DNA from: Gracilaria vermiculophylla
Taxonomy: Eukaryota > Rhodophyta > Florideophyceae > Gracilariales > Gracilariaceae
DNA: 21,874 nt
Direction of reading: 5' to 3'
NCBI GenBank assembly: GCA_019155205.2
Contig: JAHNZQ020000172.1
Span: 790,094-811,967, forward strand
This document shows, piece after piece, positions 9,403-18,436 of the stretch. The notes under the pieces are model-generated. The model did no database searches. It saw nothing but the letters and a program-made list of their open reading frames with translations, and was not told where the DNA came from. The stretch's first letter is position 1, and each line of letters opens with the position of its first letter. The position numbers and the translations under genes were made by a program.

Positions 9403-9416
9403 AAAAGGGAGGCGAG
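9403..9416 (+). other. Polypurine tract
   Basis: AAAAGGGAGGCGAG (one pyrimidine) ends exactly where the 3' LTR begins with TGTAAC. It is the plus-strand primer site expected at this position. Confidence 0.85.
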
Positions 9417-9768
9417 TGTAACGATCCCAGCCATAAACCCTAGCAATTCAAGCGAGTCGCGCTTCAAACTGCAAGCGTTGTCGGTGCACGTGGGAACGCG
9501 GCGCACAAGAACATTGCAGTTTGTCAGCACGACGCTGGGTTCAAGCCACTGCGCAACATTGCGTCGTGTGCTTCAAGCACTTCAAGCACGCATCAAACAG
9601 TTCAAGCGCATGACGACATAGCGCCGTGCGTTACGAACTTACAAGTAGGTAAAGTAGAAGATAAGACGCTTAACGTCTAGTTTTAAGAACCACTATAAAA
9701 CAAAGCCAGAACCACCCTGAAGAAGAGCGAGGGCCTGGCCAGACTGCTTCCAACTCTCCTATGTTACA
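9417..9768 (+). repeat. 3' LTR of the Gypsy element
   Basis: This is the second copy of the 352-bp LTR with the same TG/CA ends, all five TTCAAGC motifs retained and no length change. About 19 differences from the 5' copy, of which I count 7 transitions and 12 transversions. Confidence 0.95.
9694..9700 (+). promoter_or_regulatory. TATA box in 3' LTR
   Basis: TATAAAA at the same offset (277) as in the 5' LTR. It could drive read-through transcription into 9769 onwards. Confidence 0.5.
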
Positions 9769-9787
9769 CAAAAACTGTTGGGGCATG

Positions 9788-10693
9788 TCACACAATTTCT
9801 TCATTTTGATACACATTTTCAATTGTATCTTGGATCTTTTGTTCAACTGCTTTTACGTAGATGTTTTGTGGAGACTTTCTATCTGTTTTTAATGCTTTGT
9901 ACTTTTCAGCGCAGAATGTTTCTGTGAAGCTCCTTTTTCTCTTTTAAATGCGTCATCGAGATGCATTGGGTTTCTTCATGTCACTTGAAATGGCTTTTCC
10001 GTCTTTTAGAGTTTGAACGGGCTTCTGGGAGGCTGATGAATGTGAGGCGTTTAAGTTGTCTAAATAGTGATCTATTTTATTTTTCAATATTGGTACAGAT
10101 GAGCTCATTTTTTGAGTGGCTGATCTCAGCAGGCGCTCTACTTCTGATAGAGACTTTGGACCGATTATGGATAATAATGTGTACAGGTAATCTTATGATG
10201 TCTTTCTATTAAGCTATTGAAGATTGTCTATGCCTTCAAGTAGTGAATAAGTATAGAAAAGACTTCCAACTTCTCAATGCGCTTCAACGTTGGCATCAAT
10301 TCGATTCTCCACGTACTTCATAGGCAATTTACCGTCAACAGCTCTCCAAGAATTTCGGAGGTGACAGATGGACTCAAACAAGAAATCGGCCTTCTGTATT
10401 CTTCTGTATGGATCGAAGAAATTTCGGATGTCAATGCAATCATCCAGAACACGCTTCACCTCAGGATTAATAATAATCAACTGGGTATTCGCAAACACAC
10501 ATTGTACAGTTTCAAGGCAGAGAAATCTTAGCACTCTCTTCATCCCACAGTCGCATCTGACCATCAACTCGTTTTTTGCCTCCCTGTTTTTCATTCTCAA
10601 GATTGTCTTGTAAACCACTTTTAGACGTGCCTCAAGTTGCCTTGGTTGGTGTGTTTGTCGATTGCGATAAAGATGAAAGGTCCAGGTGAGCTT
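9788..10693 (-). pseudogene. Unrecognised protein-coding relic in one frame
   Basis: On the minus strand one frame can be followed from 10693 to the TGA at 9790-9788 without a shift. Open stretches are 10693-10277 (139 codons), 10192-9956 (79 codons) and 9943-9791 (51 codons), separated by TGA 10276, TAG 10216, TAA 10195, TGA 9955 and TAA 9946. The residues look coding rather than random: NELMVRCDCGMKRVLRFLCL, VLDDCIDIRNFFDPYRRIQK, SLSEVERLLRSATQKMSSSV, IYVKAVEQKIQDTIENVY. Charged helical segments alternate with Leu/Ile and a Cys-x-Cys pair sits near the start. Above 10693 the frame has a TGA (10696) and a TAG (10729). I do not recognise the family. It could be a host pseudogene or part of a DNA transposon. 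It ends 20 bases from the Gypsy 3' LTR. Confidence 0.5.
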
Positions 10694-11653
10694 TCACCTT
10701 AATCTTAACCGGCAAACAAAAGGCAGCTATGAACTACGTTCTTCATTTGGTTTTGATAAAAGTGCATTTTATTGAAAACAATATAAGACGTCAGAGACAT
10801 TTTTCTTCGTTGCTGTTGTAAACGCAACACTCTGTTCTGTATATAACAGAGCAGAGAAGATATAAACCATAGACTTGAATCTTTGAAGAATACCCATGAA
10901 GTCCCATTCTGTTTCTCTCCTGCTAAACCCCTTAAAGAAGTCAGCAAAAAGCCATCAATTTCTCTTCCATTTATGCTAGAAAGTGGATATCCTTTTTTGC
11001 CTGCAACTACTTTGCAATAAAAAGAAAATTCCAAGAATCACACATAATATCTTACAGTTTTCTACACATTCCTTGAATGTCAAAGCCATAGTGCTTTAAA
11101 GTCCTTCTGCGTCATAAAATAGTAGAAATCTTGTTTCTAGGATCCTTTTTCCAAATTATTACACATGTGTCGATTAACTTTCCAGTCTTTTACATTGCTT
11201 ACAACTTTTTCATGCTCAAACAATTTTGGAACGGATATTGGACTTTTTCTTACGCCGCATTGTGTTTCTTCTTTAGGAATTTGATCGTGTTTGGCAGAGA
11301 CATGTGCAGGAAAGTCACATTTCCATCCTCGTCTCGCATTACGGAAGGGAAATGCCTGATTTCTGCTCAATCTGTGAGCATTGGGTTGTTCTATATCGCA
11401 CTTTGAAACTCTGCCACAAGAAGTCTTTCTCTGGATACTTTATTCTTTTTAAATGTTTTGATGGTTATTAAAAAGCCGCAATGACCCTTTTTTGTATTGA
11501 ACACTTTAGAATACACGTCCGCCACACTTTCCAATGTTGGTGTCTTCCCCAAACGGAGCTCTAAGCTCGTTCGGTTTGGTTCCATTAAAAATATTTGTCC
11601 TGTATTTTGGACCATATCGCATACTTTCCAAAATATATTGAACCTTCCTGTAG
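10694..11653. other. AT-rich stretch without an assignable gene
   Basis: Short minus-strand open stretches occur (11034-10705, 11370-11137, 11615-11391) but none matches a family I can name with confidence. The piece at 11424-11137 has a spacing of Cys, His and 'VPKLFEHEK' that faintly recalls decayed C2H2 zinc fingers. No promoter, RNA gene or repeat boundary is clear. Confidence 0.4.
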
Positions 11654-11829
11654 TACAGTGGCTCTTAAGGAAAGAACGATGGTGTGGCTTTATGGCATAA
11701 TATTCCTATGGAGGGCTCGTATTTTATTAGCTGAGCCACGTGGTGCAGAATTCCGCCCGCGTGCGCTACAGCATCCTTAAAGGACTGTAGAAGTATTATT
11801 TATTTTAGTTAACTTACGCAGGTGATTAG
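11654..11829 (+). repeat. Head repeat H1 (~176 bp), with foldback 136-bp part
   Basis: It starts TACAGTGGCTCTTAAGGA and at 11774-11789 reads TCCTTAAAGGACTGTA, nearly the reverse complement of the start, so the first 136 bp look like a small inverted-repeat element. A CCACGTGG palindrome is at 11736-11743. An AT-rich ~40-bp tail (TTATTTATTTTAGTTAA) leads into the core repeat. Two further copies are at 12823 and 12995. Confidence 0.75.
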
Positions 11830-12202
11830 TACAGTAGTGAGACCTGCCGAGGCGGGCTCCCGGCTTGATACTTAATCTGGCGGTTGAGCTCCACCTCTGG
11901 GGAAGTAAAGACAAGCACCCTTGAGTCTTCATCTACTGTTCCGGTTGGAATCTCTCGTCGATCAACTCAGGTTTCTATCCCGGCGATCCCCAGGCCGCAT
12001 TATAGCAGCGCCTGTGGGAGCATTGTCCGCCCAGTGAACCTCCCCCTCCACTTAATGTTTGCGGATCCCCTTTAAGAATTCCCGCGCCTCGCGATAGCCG
12101 ATACCGGAGACCACCTTTAGGAACACGCACCTTTGGAGTCGACAAAAACTCCTAACGGACTTTGTGCTTTACTACCTCGAGAAAAGGGATGACAGTACCA
12201 CA
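11830..12202 (+). repeat. Core repeat C1 (~373 bp)
   Basis: It begins TACAGTAGTGAGACCTGCCG and ends GACAGTACCACA. It matches C2 (13171-13542) at roughly 88% by eye, with one single-base gap, and C3 and C4 less well. GC content is higher than the surroundings. No coding function is evident; the ORF in it is short. Confidence 0.8.
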
Positions 12203-12822
12203 CTTGCATATGAATTCATGACCTGGGGCATCAACAGATAGGCTGGCAAGGTAGGCAAATACGGCAGCTTTGAAGTAGTCATCTACTTGATACCCAGAAC
12301 TACTATAGTCTTCGTCTTTTCTTTCCCCCCATTTATTCACTGGTTAATACGCAGAAGTCTCTAGTTTCGAAAAGTCATCTCCATATTTTGAGTTCCTTTA
12401 TTGATTTAGAGGCACACAAAATTAGACAGTTTGGACGGTATTTCTTTTCCGTCACCCAGATACAAGAATCGATGTGTGAGGTATGAGGCCACTTCTAGCA
12501 TTCCAAATTCTTCGGGATTGTTTTGAACATGGCCGCCATTTTTATTGGTAGACGAAATTTTCAATATCACGGCGTTTTGCTCCATTGCACTGTTTTTTAA
12601 TAGAGATGCATGGCAGGATTCCGTTCTGGAGTCCATATTGTGGTTTTTATTTCCCTGCAATGTGTCCCATGCGGCAGCTCCAGCTCCATTATCATTGAGT
12701 TTCTTTATAAGAATTTTTGGAACGTTAATGATGTCGTTAGGGTACAGCATTTGATTAATAGCCCTATAATGTAAAGTAATATCCTAGAGAACGTGGTACA
12801 ATTCAGAAAAGTGAGTATGTAG
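12203..12822. other. Unique spacer between repeat clusters with two minus-strand open stretches
   Basis: This ~620-bp stretch has no copy in the window. On the minus strand a 114-codon open frame starts at an ATG at 12750 (MLYPNDIINVPKILIKKLND) and ends at 12406. A second starts at 12340 (GYQVDDYFKAAVFAYLASLS, then a Cys-x-Cys-Gly pair) and runs into core C1 at its end. Composition is protein-like but I recognise neither. They may be fragments of one decayed gene in different frames. Confidence 0.4.
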
Positions 12823-12994
12823 TACAGTGGATCTTATGATGATATTGTGGAGTGAATTTGTGGCACGATATTCCTAAAGAGGGCTCGTATTTTATTAACT
12901 CAGCCATATGGTGCATAGGTCGGCCCGCATGCTCTACAGTATCCTTTACGGACGGTACAGTTTATGTTTATTTTAGTTAATTTGTGCATTTTAG
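12823..12994 (+). repeat. Head repeat H2 (~172 bp)
   Basis: Second copy of the head, starting TACAGTGGATCTTATGATGA. The 135-bp foldback part ends GGACGGTA at 12957. The central palindrome is CCATATGG (12904-12911) instead of CCACGTGG. It is followed directly by H3 with no core between. Confidence 0.7.
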
Positions 12995-13170
12995 TACAGT
13001 GGCTACTACGGCAATAGGGTGGTTTGGCCTTATGGTATAATACTCCTAAGGAGGGATCAAAATTTATTAGCTGGGCCACGTGGTGAATAATCTCGCCCGC
13101 GTGCGCGACAGTATCCTTGAGGTGCGGTAGAATTTATTATTTATTTTAGATATTTTATGCAGGTGATTAG
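12995..13170 (+). repeat. Head repeat H3 (~176 bp)
   Basis: Third head copy, starting TACAGTGGCTACTACGG; the foldback part ends GTGCGGTA at 13129. CCACGTGG at 13076-13083. The tail GCAGGTGATTAG matches H1 and joins core C2. Confidence 0.72.
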
Positions 13171-13542
13171 CACAGTAGCGAGACCTGCCGAGGCGGGCTC
13201 TCGGCTTTATATTTAACCTGCCGGTTGAGCTCCACCTCTAGGGAAGTAAAGACAAGCACCCTTGAGTCTTCTTCTACTTTTACGGTTGGAGTCTCTCGTC
13301 GATTACGCAGGTTTCTAAGCCGCCGATCCCCAAGTCGCATCATAGCAGCGCCTGTAGGAGCATTGTCCGCCCAGTGAACCTCCCCCTCCGCTTGGTGTTT
13401 GCAGATCCCCTTTCAGAATTCCCGTGGCTCGCGACAGCGGATACCGGAGAACACCTTTAGGAATACGCGCCTTTGGAGTCACCAAAAACTCCTAACGGAC
13501 GTTCTGCTTTACTACCTCGACAGGAGGACTGACAGTACCACA
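13171..13542 (+). repeat. Core repeat C2 (~372 bp)
   Basis: It begins CACAGTAGCGAGACCTGCCG and ends GACAGTACCACA. It is the closest relative of C1. Together H3+C2 (548 bp) has the same make-up as H1+C1 (549 bp). Confidence 0.8.
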
Positions 13543-13555
13543 TGCGTGTAATTGC

Positions 13556-13928
13556 TGCAGTAGTGAGATCTGTCGAGGCCGGCTCCGTGCGGGATACTTA
13601 ATATGCTGGTCGAGTTCTATCTCTGGGGAAGTAAACCAAGCACCCTTGAGTCTTCATCTATTTACCCGGTTGGAGACTCTCTTCGAACATCCTCAGGTTT
13701 CTACGCCGCCGATTCTTAAGTCGCCTTGTAGCAACGCCTGTAGGAGCATTCTCTGCCCAGTGAACCTTCCCCTGCGCTTAATGTTTGCGGATCCCCTTTC
13801 AGAATTCCCCCGGCTCGTGAAAGCGATTATTGGGGACCATCTTTAGGAACTCGTGCCTTTGGAGGCAACAAAAACTTCTAACGGACATTGTGCACTACCA
13901 CCTCGAAAGGTGAACTGACGGTACCACA
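13556..13928 (+). repeat. Core repeat C3 (~373 bp)
   Basis: It begins TGCAGTAGTGAGATCTGTCG and ends GACGGTACCACA, 13 bases after C2 and with no head. More diverged than C1/C2. Shared blocks include GGGGAAGTAAA, AGCACCCTTGAGTCTTC and GTTTGCGGATCCCCTTTCAG. Confidence 0.78.
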
Positions 13929-14295
13929 GTGAAACCTTTAGATGCGGGCTCCTAGCGTGGTACTTAATCCACCGGTCAAGCTCCACCTCTGGGGAAGCAA
14001 ACCAAGCATCCTTGGGTCTACTTCTATTTATCCGGTTGGAGACTCTTGTCGAACATTCTTAGGTTTCTAGGCCGTCCATTCCTTAATTGACTCGTTGCAG
14101 CACCTGTACGAGCTTTGTCTAGACAATGAGCCCCCTTCTCCGTTTCGTATTTGCGGATCCCTTTTCAGGATTTCTCCGGCTAATGACAGTAATTAATGGA
14201 GACCACGTTTAGAAACGCTTGCCTTTTGGAGACAACAAAAGCTCCTAACAAACTTTGTGCGCTACAACCTCGGAAAGAGAACCAAAGGTACCACA
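13929..14295 (+). repeat. Core repeat C4 (~367 bp)
   Basis: It follows C3 with no gap. It lacks the first ~8 bases (TACAGTA), starting at GTGAAACC, and ends AAAGGTACCACA. It is the most diverged copy but colinear over its length. Confidence 0.72.
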
Positions 14296-16660
14296 TTCCA
14301 GTTTCTAAATAGAACGACACATTGAAGCCACAAAGATGTTTGTACTATAAACATCTAAAACTTCTGTGTATGATACATTCATTCGTTTTGCTTATTTAAC
14401 CACGAATCAGAAGTGAAACAGAGTAGAAAAGGATCTGTAGTTGTGAGCGAGCGATTGAAAGATAAACAGCAAGTAGCGAACTTCTTTTGTCTCACACATG
14501 CTTTTTCCATTCCCATCGTCTAAATTTTTCGATTAATAAGCTTTTGATGATGTTTTAGGAAAGCTTAATACGTAACAGGCTCCTTCGAGAACGTTTCCGA
14601 TGATCTTCGATGTTGAAAAGTGGCCGCCGAAAAACTTAATTTGGAAAACGCTTTGGGTGGAGGATCTGCAAAAAGATCTTGATGGAGAGCGCCAGACATG
14701 TTTTTCATTTATGCTCTACGGTGCGCCACGTAGAACGCAGCCATCGAAATCCCTTTTTCCGTTTCAAAGCCTTTATTGTCATCCTCGTCGTCGCTTATAT
14801 TTAATAGTTTAAAAATACTTTTCTAATTAGTAGTATAATCTGTTTCTGATGATAATCAAGAGACCATGCTACCGAAATAGGGATCTGTCTCACTTTGCAG
14901 CTTCATGCGTTTTGATGTTATCCCAAATAGGACAAAGATTATCGTTTTCTGGCCACCCTGTGCTTTGCAAGTCTCGTTCAAGGACTTTGAGGAGCACTGA
15001 GCTAAGGCCTTATCTGATTGGTTTCAAGCAGTTTCTTTGCTCTTTGGTGAAGACTTTTAGGTCTCCAACTGCAGCTACTCATCGTTTGTATTCTACGCTT
15101 TGGATTGCAGTAGCTTTTCGGTATTTTAATATCGAATGTTCACTTTTCACCTGGCCACCGCCACTTCGGAAACAAGCATGGTGAAACAGAACTAAGCAGC
15201 TCGTGACACCCGGGCTTAATAGTTTCGTATTCCAATCCTTCCATACAACTCCCAGAGACGTTAATCATGCTCTTGTTTGTATGTTTCACGCTGCTCAAAT
15301 CCTCTATCTTCGGCAACTTCTTTGGCAGCAGCAACGATATGACAGCCACAAGTATAAGCCTCTTGTTGATCTTCAAACCAAAGAACCCCCAGAATGTAGT
15401 TTCTTTTACACAACCAAGCTTTTCTTCGTAGTTTCTAATAATATATCTCAAAGACGTTTTCAAACCATTCGAGAACTCTCTCCGAGCATTTTCATTGCAT
15501 ACTGTTTCCAAAGTATACTTAAAGATCTGGTCGCCCTGTTACCTTATTTCTTGGAAATGTTTCTCTAGACAGTAAGCCCCCGGGACACCCATCGAGATTT
15601 CTGCGTACAAGAAATTTGTGCACCTCAAAATGATATTCTCTAAACTGGCTATCCCACGAAACAGAAAACCTTGCTAAAACATTCTTTCATCTGATTCACA
15701 GTCATTTTTCGTTAAAACCCAAATCCCAGCAACGCTCTTTCGGTGTCATACGAACACATACAAATACCATATGTCGGCTCCATATTCATGAGAGCTGATT
15801 TAATTATCGAAGAACACATCTGCGCTCTTTTTTGGTACAGTGAATAAAGGATACCGGTCGTCGTTCTCTCAATCCGTTTCGAATGATATTGTACGTATGA
15901 TTGTGCACATTCTGCTGTTATTTTAAATCTTCCCGTAATGATACCTCCCCAAATCGACAGCAATTTTCGTAGACCTGCCGGCATACTCTCAATGGTCATC
16001 TGTTTTGGTCTTTTTCCAGCACTTCTTCGAAAGGTATTGGAGTATTAAACATCACGTATCTTAGTATTAAATTTGCTTAAGATGCCAACGATCGTTTCTT
16101 GCGTCTGGAATAAATTTTAACCTTACCCCGCTCAGGCATAATCCATATCTGTGCTTTGAAAATCGTTAGATAGACCTTGATTTTCTTATATCGAGAGAAA
16201 AAAGATATCGATGAAACTTAGAACAACAATACATAAGAGCCGATCAGAATTCGGAATGTGACGCGCGATGTCGACACTCCATCTTTCGGCCACAGTCAGC
16301 AAGTTTTCCGAAACGTGAAAGAATGTAATTGGATTCCTTAAAGAAGATGTAGGGGTAGAGAATATTGTTGGATTGAAAGAAAAAAGGAAAGTATAATTTA
16401 ATGAGATAAGAAAAATCTATATATGTGGTAGAAGTAACTGTATCCTTATTGTTGCGCTTCAAAAATTTATGGGCGACAGTTTGACGCGAGTGGCGCCAAT
16501 ATATTTTGGATAGAGCCTAAGTACGTGTAAAATAGACATTTCTCGGTAGTAGCCACGCACCTCGTCATGAATGAGCGCAAAATTGAAAATCCGGGGAAAA
16601 CACAAATAGACGTGAGTCTACCTCAAAGTGGGCCTTATGTCCAGGGTTTCCGACTGTTAA

Positions 16661-16690
16661 CATGTGTGTTAATACACATTTACACACATG
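16661..16690. repeat. Short perfect inverted repeat
   Basis: CATGTGTGT (16661-16669) and ACACACATG (16682-16690) form a 9-bp perfect stem with a 12-base loop that itself contains ACACA. An overlapping TTAACA/TGTTAA pair surrounds the left arm. Could be a hairpin or a remnant end of a small transposon. Confidence 0.6.
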
Positions 16691-17196
16691 GAAGTCCCTA
16701 AATCAGGTTCATTGATACTGATAATGCGAATTCTTCGATCATGTATGGTTGACATGAATGTAAGCAGTTACTAAAACCAACATATTATTTCCCAACCACA
16801 AACTGCTGTAGAAGATGGCCTTTGCGCTACTGCTGACGGAAATGGTAAAATAGTCTAGAATCTGGAGACGACCAACAGCAGAAAAATAAACTTCCGATTT
16901 TGTGATGGCCATTGCTAAAATGACAAAACTGTGTCATATTTAATAGGACCCATACTCATAAAAATAATATATATGGCATGAAATCACTCAATGTGAGTTG
17001 TGTCAATAGCGCTGACGCAACACGGTGAGTTTGGAACTGCACTGAATCCTTTAAATGTCGCTGATATTCTTTTTCTTTAACCTGGACATGATTCATCTGT
17101 TCATAAGCAAACAAAATACATTCTCACCCCTTTCCAATGTTTTAGATGAAAACACTCGTCTCTCTTTAGAACTGACAGACGGTTTTCTATTATATA

Positions 17197-17228
17197 GACT
17201 CTCCTACATATGTTGACTCTCCTACATA
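17197..17228 (+). repeat. Short direct repeat
   Basis: GACTCTCCTACATA occurs twice (17197-17210 and 17215-17228), separated by TGTT, giving an 18-base period. A local tandem duplication. Confidence 0.75.
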
Positions 17229-17947
17229 AAGCAAGAATGCTGCGAATTTAATCTTTTGGTGGAAATGCTTTTCAGAATTGTGTGTTGCTGCGTTCAATTT
17301 TAGGTTAAATCTCATGCTCAGCTCTGCCTTACAAGGTGTGAAAAAATTGAAGCAATGTACTCCAAAACGCAGAACAACTTTTCTGTGGATATGTTACACC
17401 TGGCCGCCTTTACAAAACTTTGGACAGGAACGGGTTATTCATACTTCTAGTGTTCATTAATCAATTTTTCTACATTGCGAGTTGGGAAAATCTTGCAAAA
17501 ATATACAAACTGGAGGTCTTGCATGTTTTATGGCGCGTTCAGGCACTAAAGCTTCGGCAAAACGCTGATGGCCACCTCCAACCGGCACATTACGCGCCTC
17601 CCGGCCCTTTCGTCTCACTCGATCAATCTATCATCCTCCGCTTTTCTGCTTTGGGGCCACCTCTGACCTAGTGTAATCTGGTCTCACTCGCACCTCATCT
17701 CCGTCACCACTCCACCGCAATCTCAGCACCAACGTGCGATTACCTCCCTCACTCCTTCTCTACTATTATGTCTCAATCTACGGCCGCTCTCCAAGTTTAC
17801 TCTGTTCCCTTCATTCCCTGCCAGACTGCGGTTTCCATATGGATAGCGATGACGAATTTTCGCATACTGGAATCACATGGATAGCAATTATTTCGCATGC
17901 CATGAGTCACTATTAAATAATCTACTGACATCATACTCTGGCGTGTC

Positions 17948-18436
17948 ACTCCCCCTCACATTGGGCGCCAGCACATTCTGATCACTTATAGTTTGTGCGT
18001 TTGATATATTCGGCGTGGCTTCAAAAGCACGCCAAATACGATCAATTGTTACTCCACAAAGAGCTGTGTTTGTTGTGTTACGCCCCGAGCCACAATCGGG
18101 GAGGACGTTCGTCAACTACGAGGCAGATATGGCTTATGTTACGTCGTTCCTTTTCACAAACATGAAGGGGGAGGAAAGGTTTGAATCCTACAAATAGCTG
18201 TGGAAAGTCTGACGACCTTTCTGGTAGGCTTTCACTGACAGACGTAAATTGGAGTAGCCACTCTCCGTGACCGTTATTTCATCACTCACAATTTTCCGAG
18301 CAGTAGTTCGAGGCTCCCTAAGATACAAAAAACAAGGTTGAAACAATACGAAACCAAGTAGTACCAAGATATGAAAAACATAGAATTAATATTCAATGCA
18401 GTACCGGAAGAACATTGAGTGTGGTTGCCCATATTG
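17948..18436. other. Non-coding tail of the right Copia element
   Basis: The stretch between the last RNase H stop and the candidate polypurine tract. A 75-codon minus-strand open frame (18115-17888) runs across the tract and is not like a known domain. On the + strand GAAGGGGGAGGAAAGG at 18164-18179 is also purine-rich but in the wrong orientation. Confidence 0.45.
17949..17957 (-). other. Candidate polypurine tract of the right Copia element
   Basis: On the minus strand GAGGGGGAG is followed at once by TGACACG, so a 3' LTR could start at 17948 and run to lower coordinates. It is about 480 bases after the end of RNase H. No second LTR is in the window, so the boundary is untested. The LTR's other end is not visible. 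Confidence 0.45.

Larger units (their letters stand above)
3960..9768 (+). mobile_element. Full-length Ty3/Gypsy chromovirus-type LTR retrotransposon
   Basis: The element is bounded by two 352-bp LTRs with 5'-TGTAAC...GTTACA-3' ends. Between them are a tRNA primer-binding site, a gag-pol frame in the order Gag, protease, reverse transcriptase, RNase H, integrase, chromodomain, and a polypurine tract directly before the 3' LTR. Integrase after RNase H marks Ty3/Gypsy; the GPF module plus chromodomain marks the chromovirus branch. Total length is 5809 bp, normal for the group. The five bases before the element are AAAAA and the five after are CAAAA, so a 5-bp target duplication with one mismatch is plausible but not proven in such low-complexity DNA. 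The element is visibly GC-richer than its flanks. It lies in the Copia relic on its left, so it is the younger insertion. Confidence 0.95.
14296..17947. other. Long AT-rich stretch without an identifiable gene
   Basis: Short open stretches exist on both strands; the longest are minus 15511-15140 (123 codons, with a hydrophobic RLILVAVISLLL) and plus 15203-15568 (121 codons), which overlap each other, so at most one can be real. Minus 15999-15712 (95 codons) is also protein-like. None fits a family I recognise. The part from about 17580 to 17947 is GC-richer and may be the 3' LTR of the right-hand Copia element, whose other end I cannot place. I see no rRNA, tRNA or CRISPR. Confidence 0.5.

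Noticed and set aside
12090..12140. 5S rRNA-like sequence in the core repeats (GGAGACCACCTTTAGGAA)
   Set aside because: Only a short block recalls the 5S 3' half; the box A/C region and the overall length and pairing do not fit.
15203..15568. Plus-strand 121-codon ORF
   Set aside because: It overlaps a minus-strand ORF of equal length; neither has a recognisable domain, so neither is called as a gene.
18164..18179. Plus-strand polypurine tract GAAGGGGGAGGAAAGG
   Set aside because: The Copia here runs on the minus strand and no plus-strand element lies to the left that would use it.
18178..18188. tRNA-like B box GGTTTGAATCC
   Set aside because: No A box at proper distance and no cloverleaf can be drawn.
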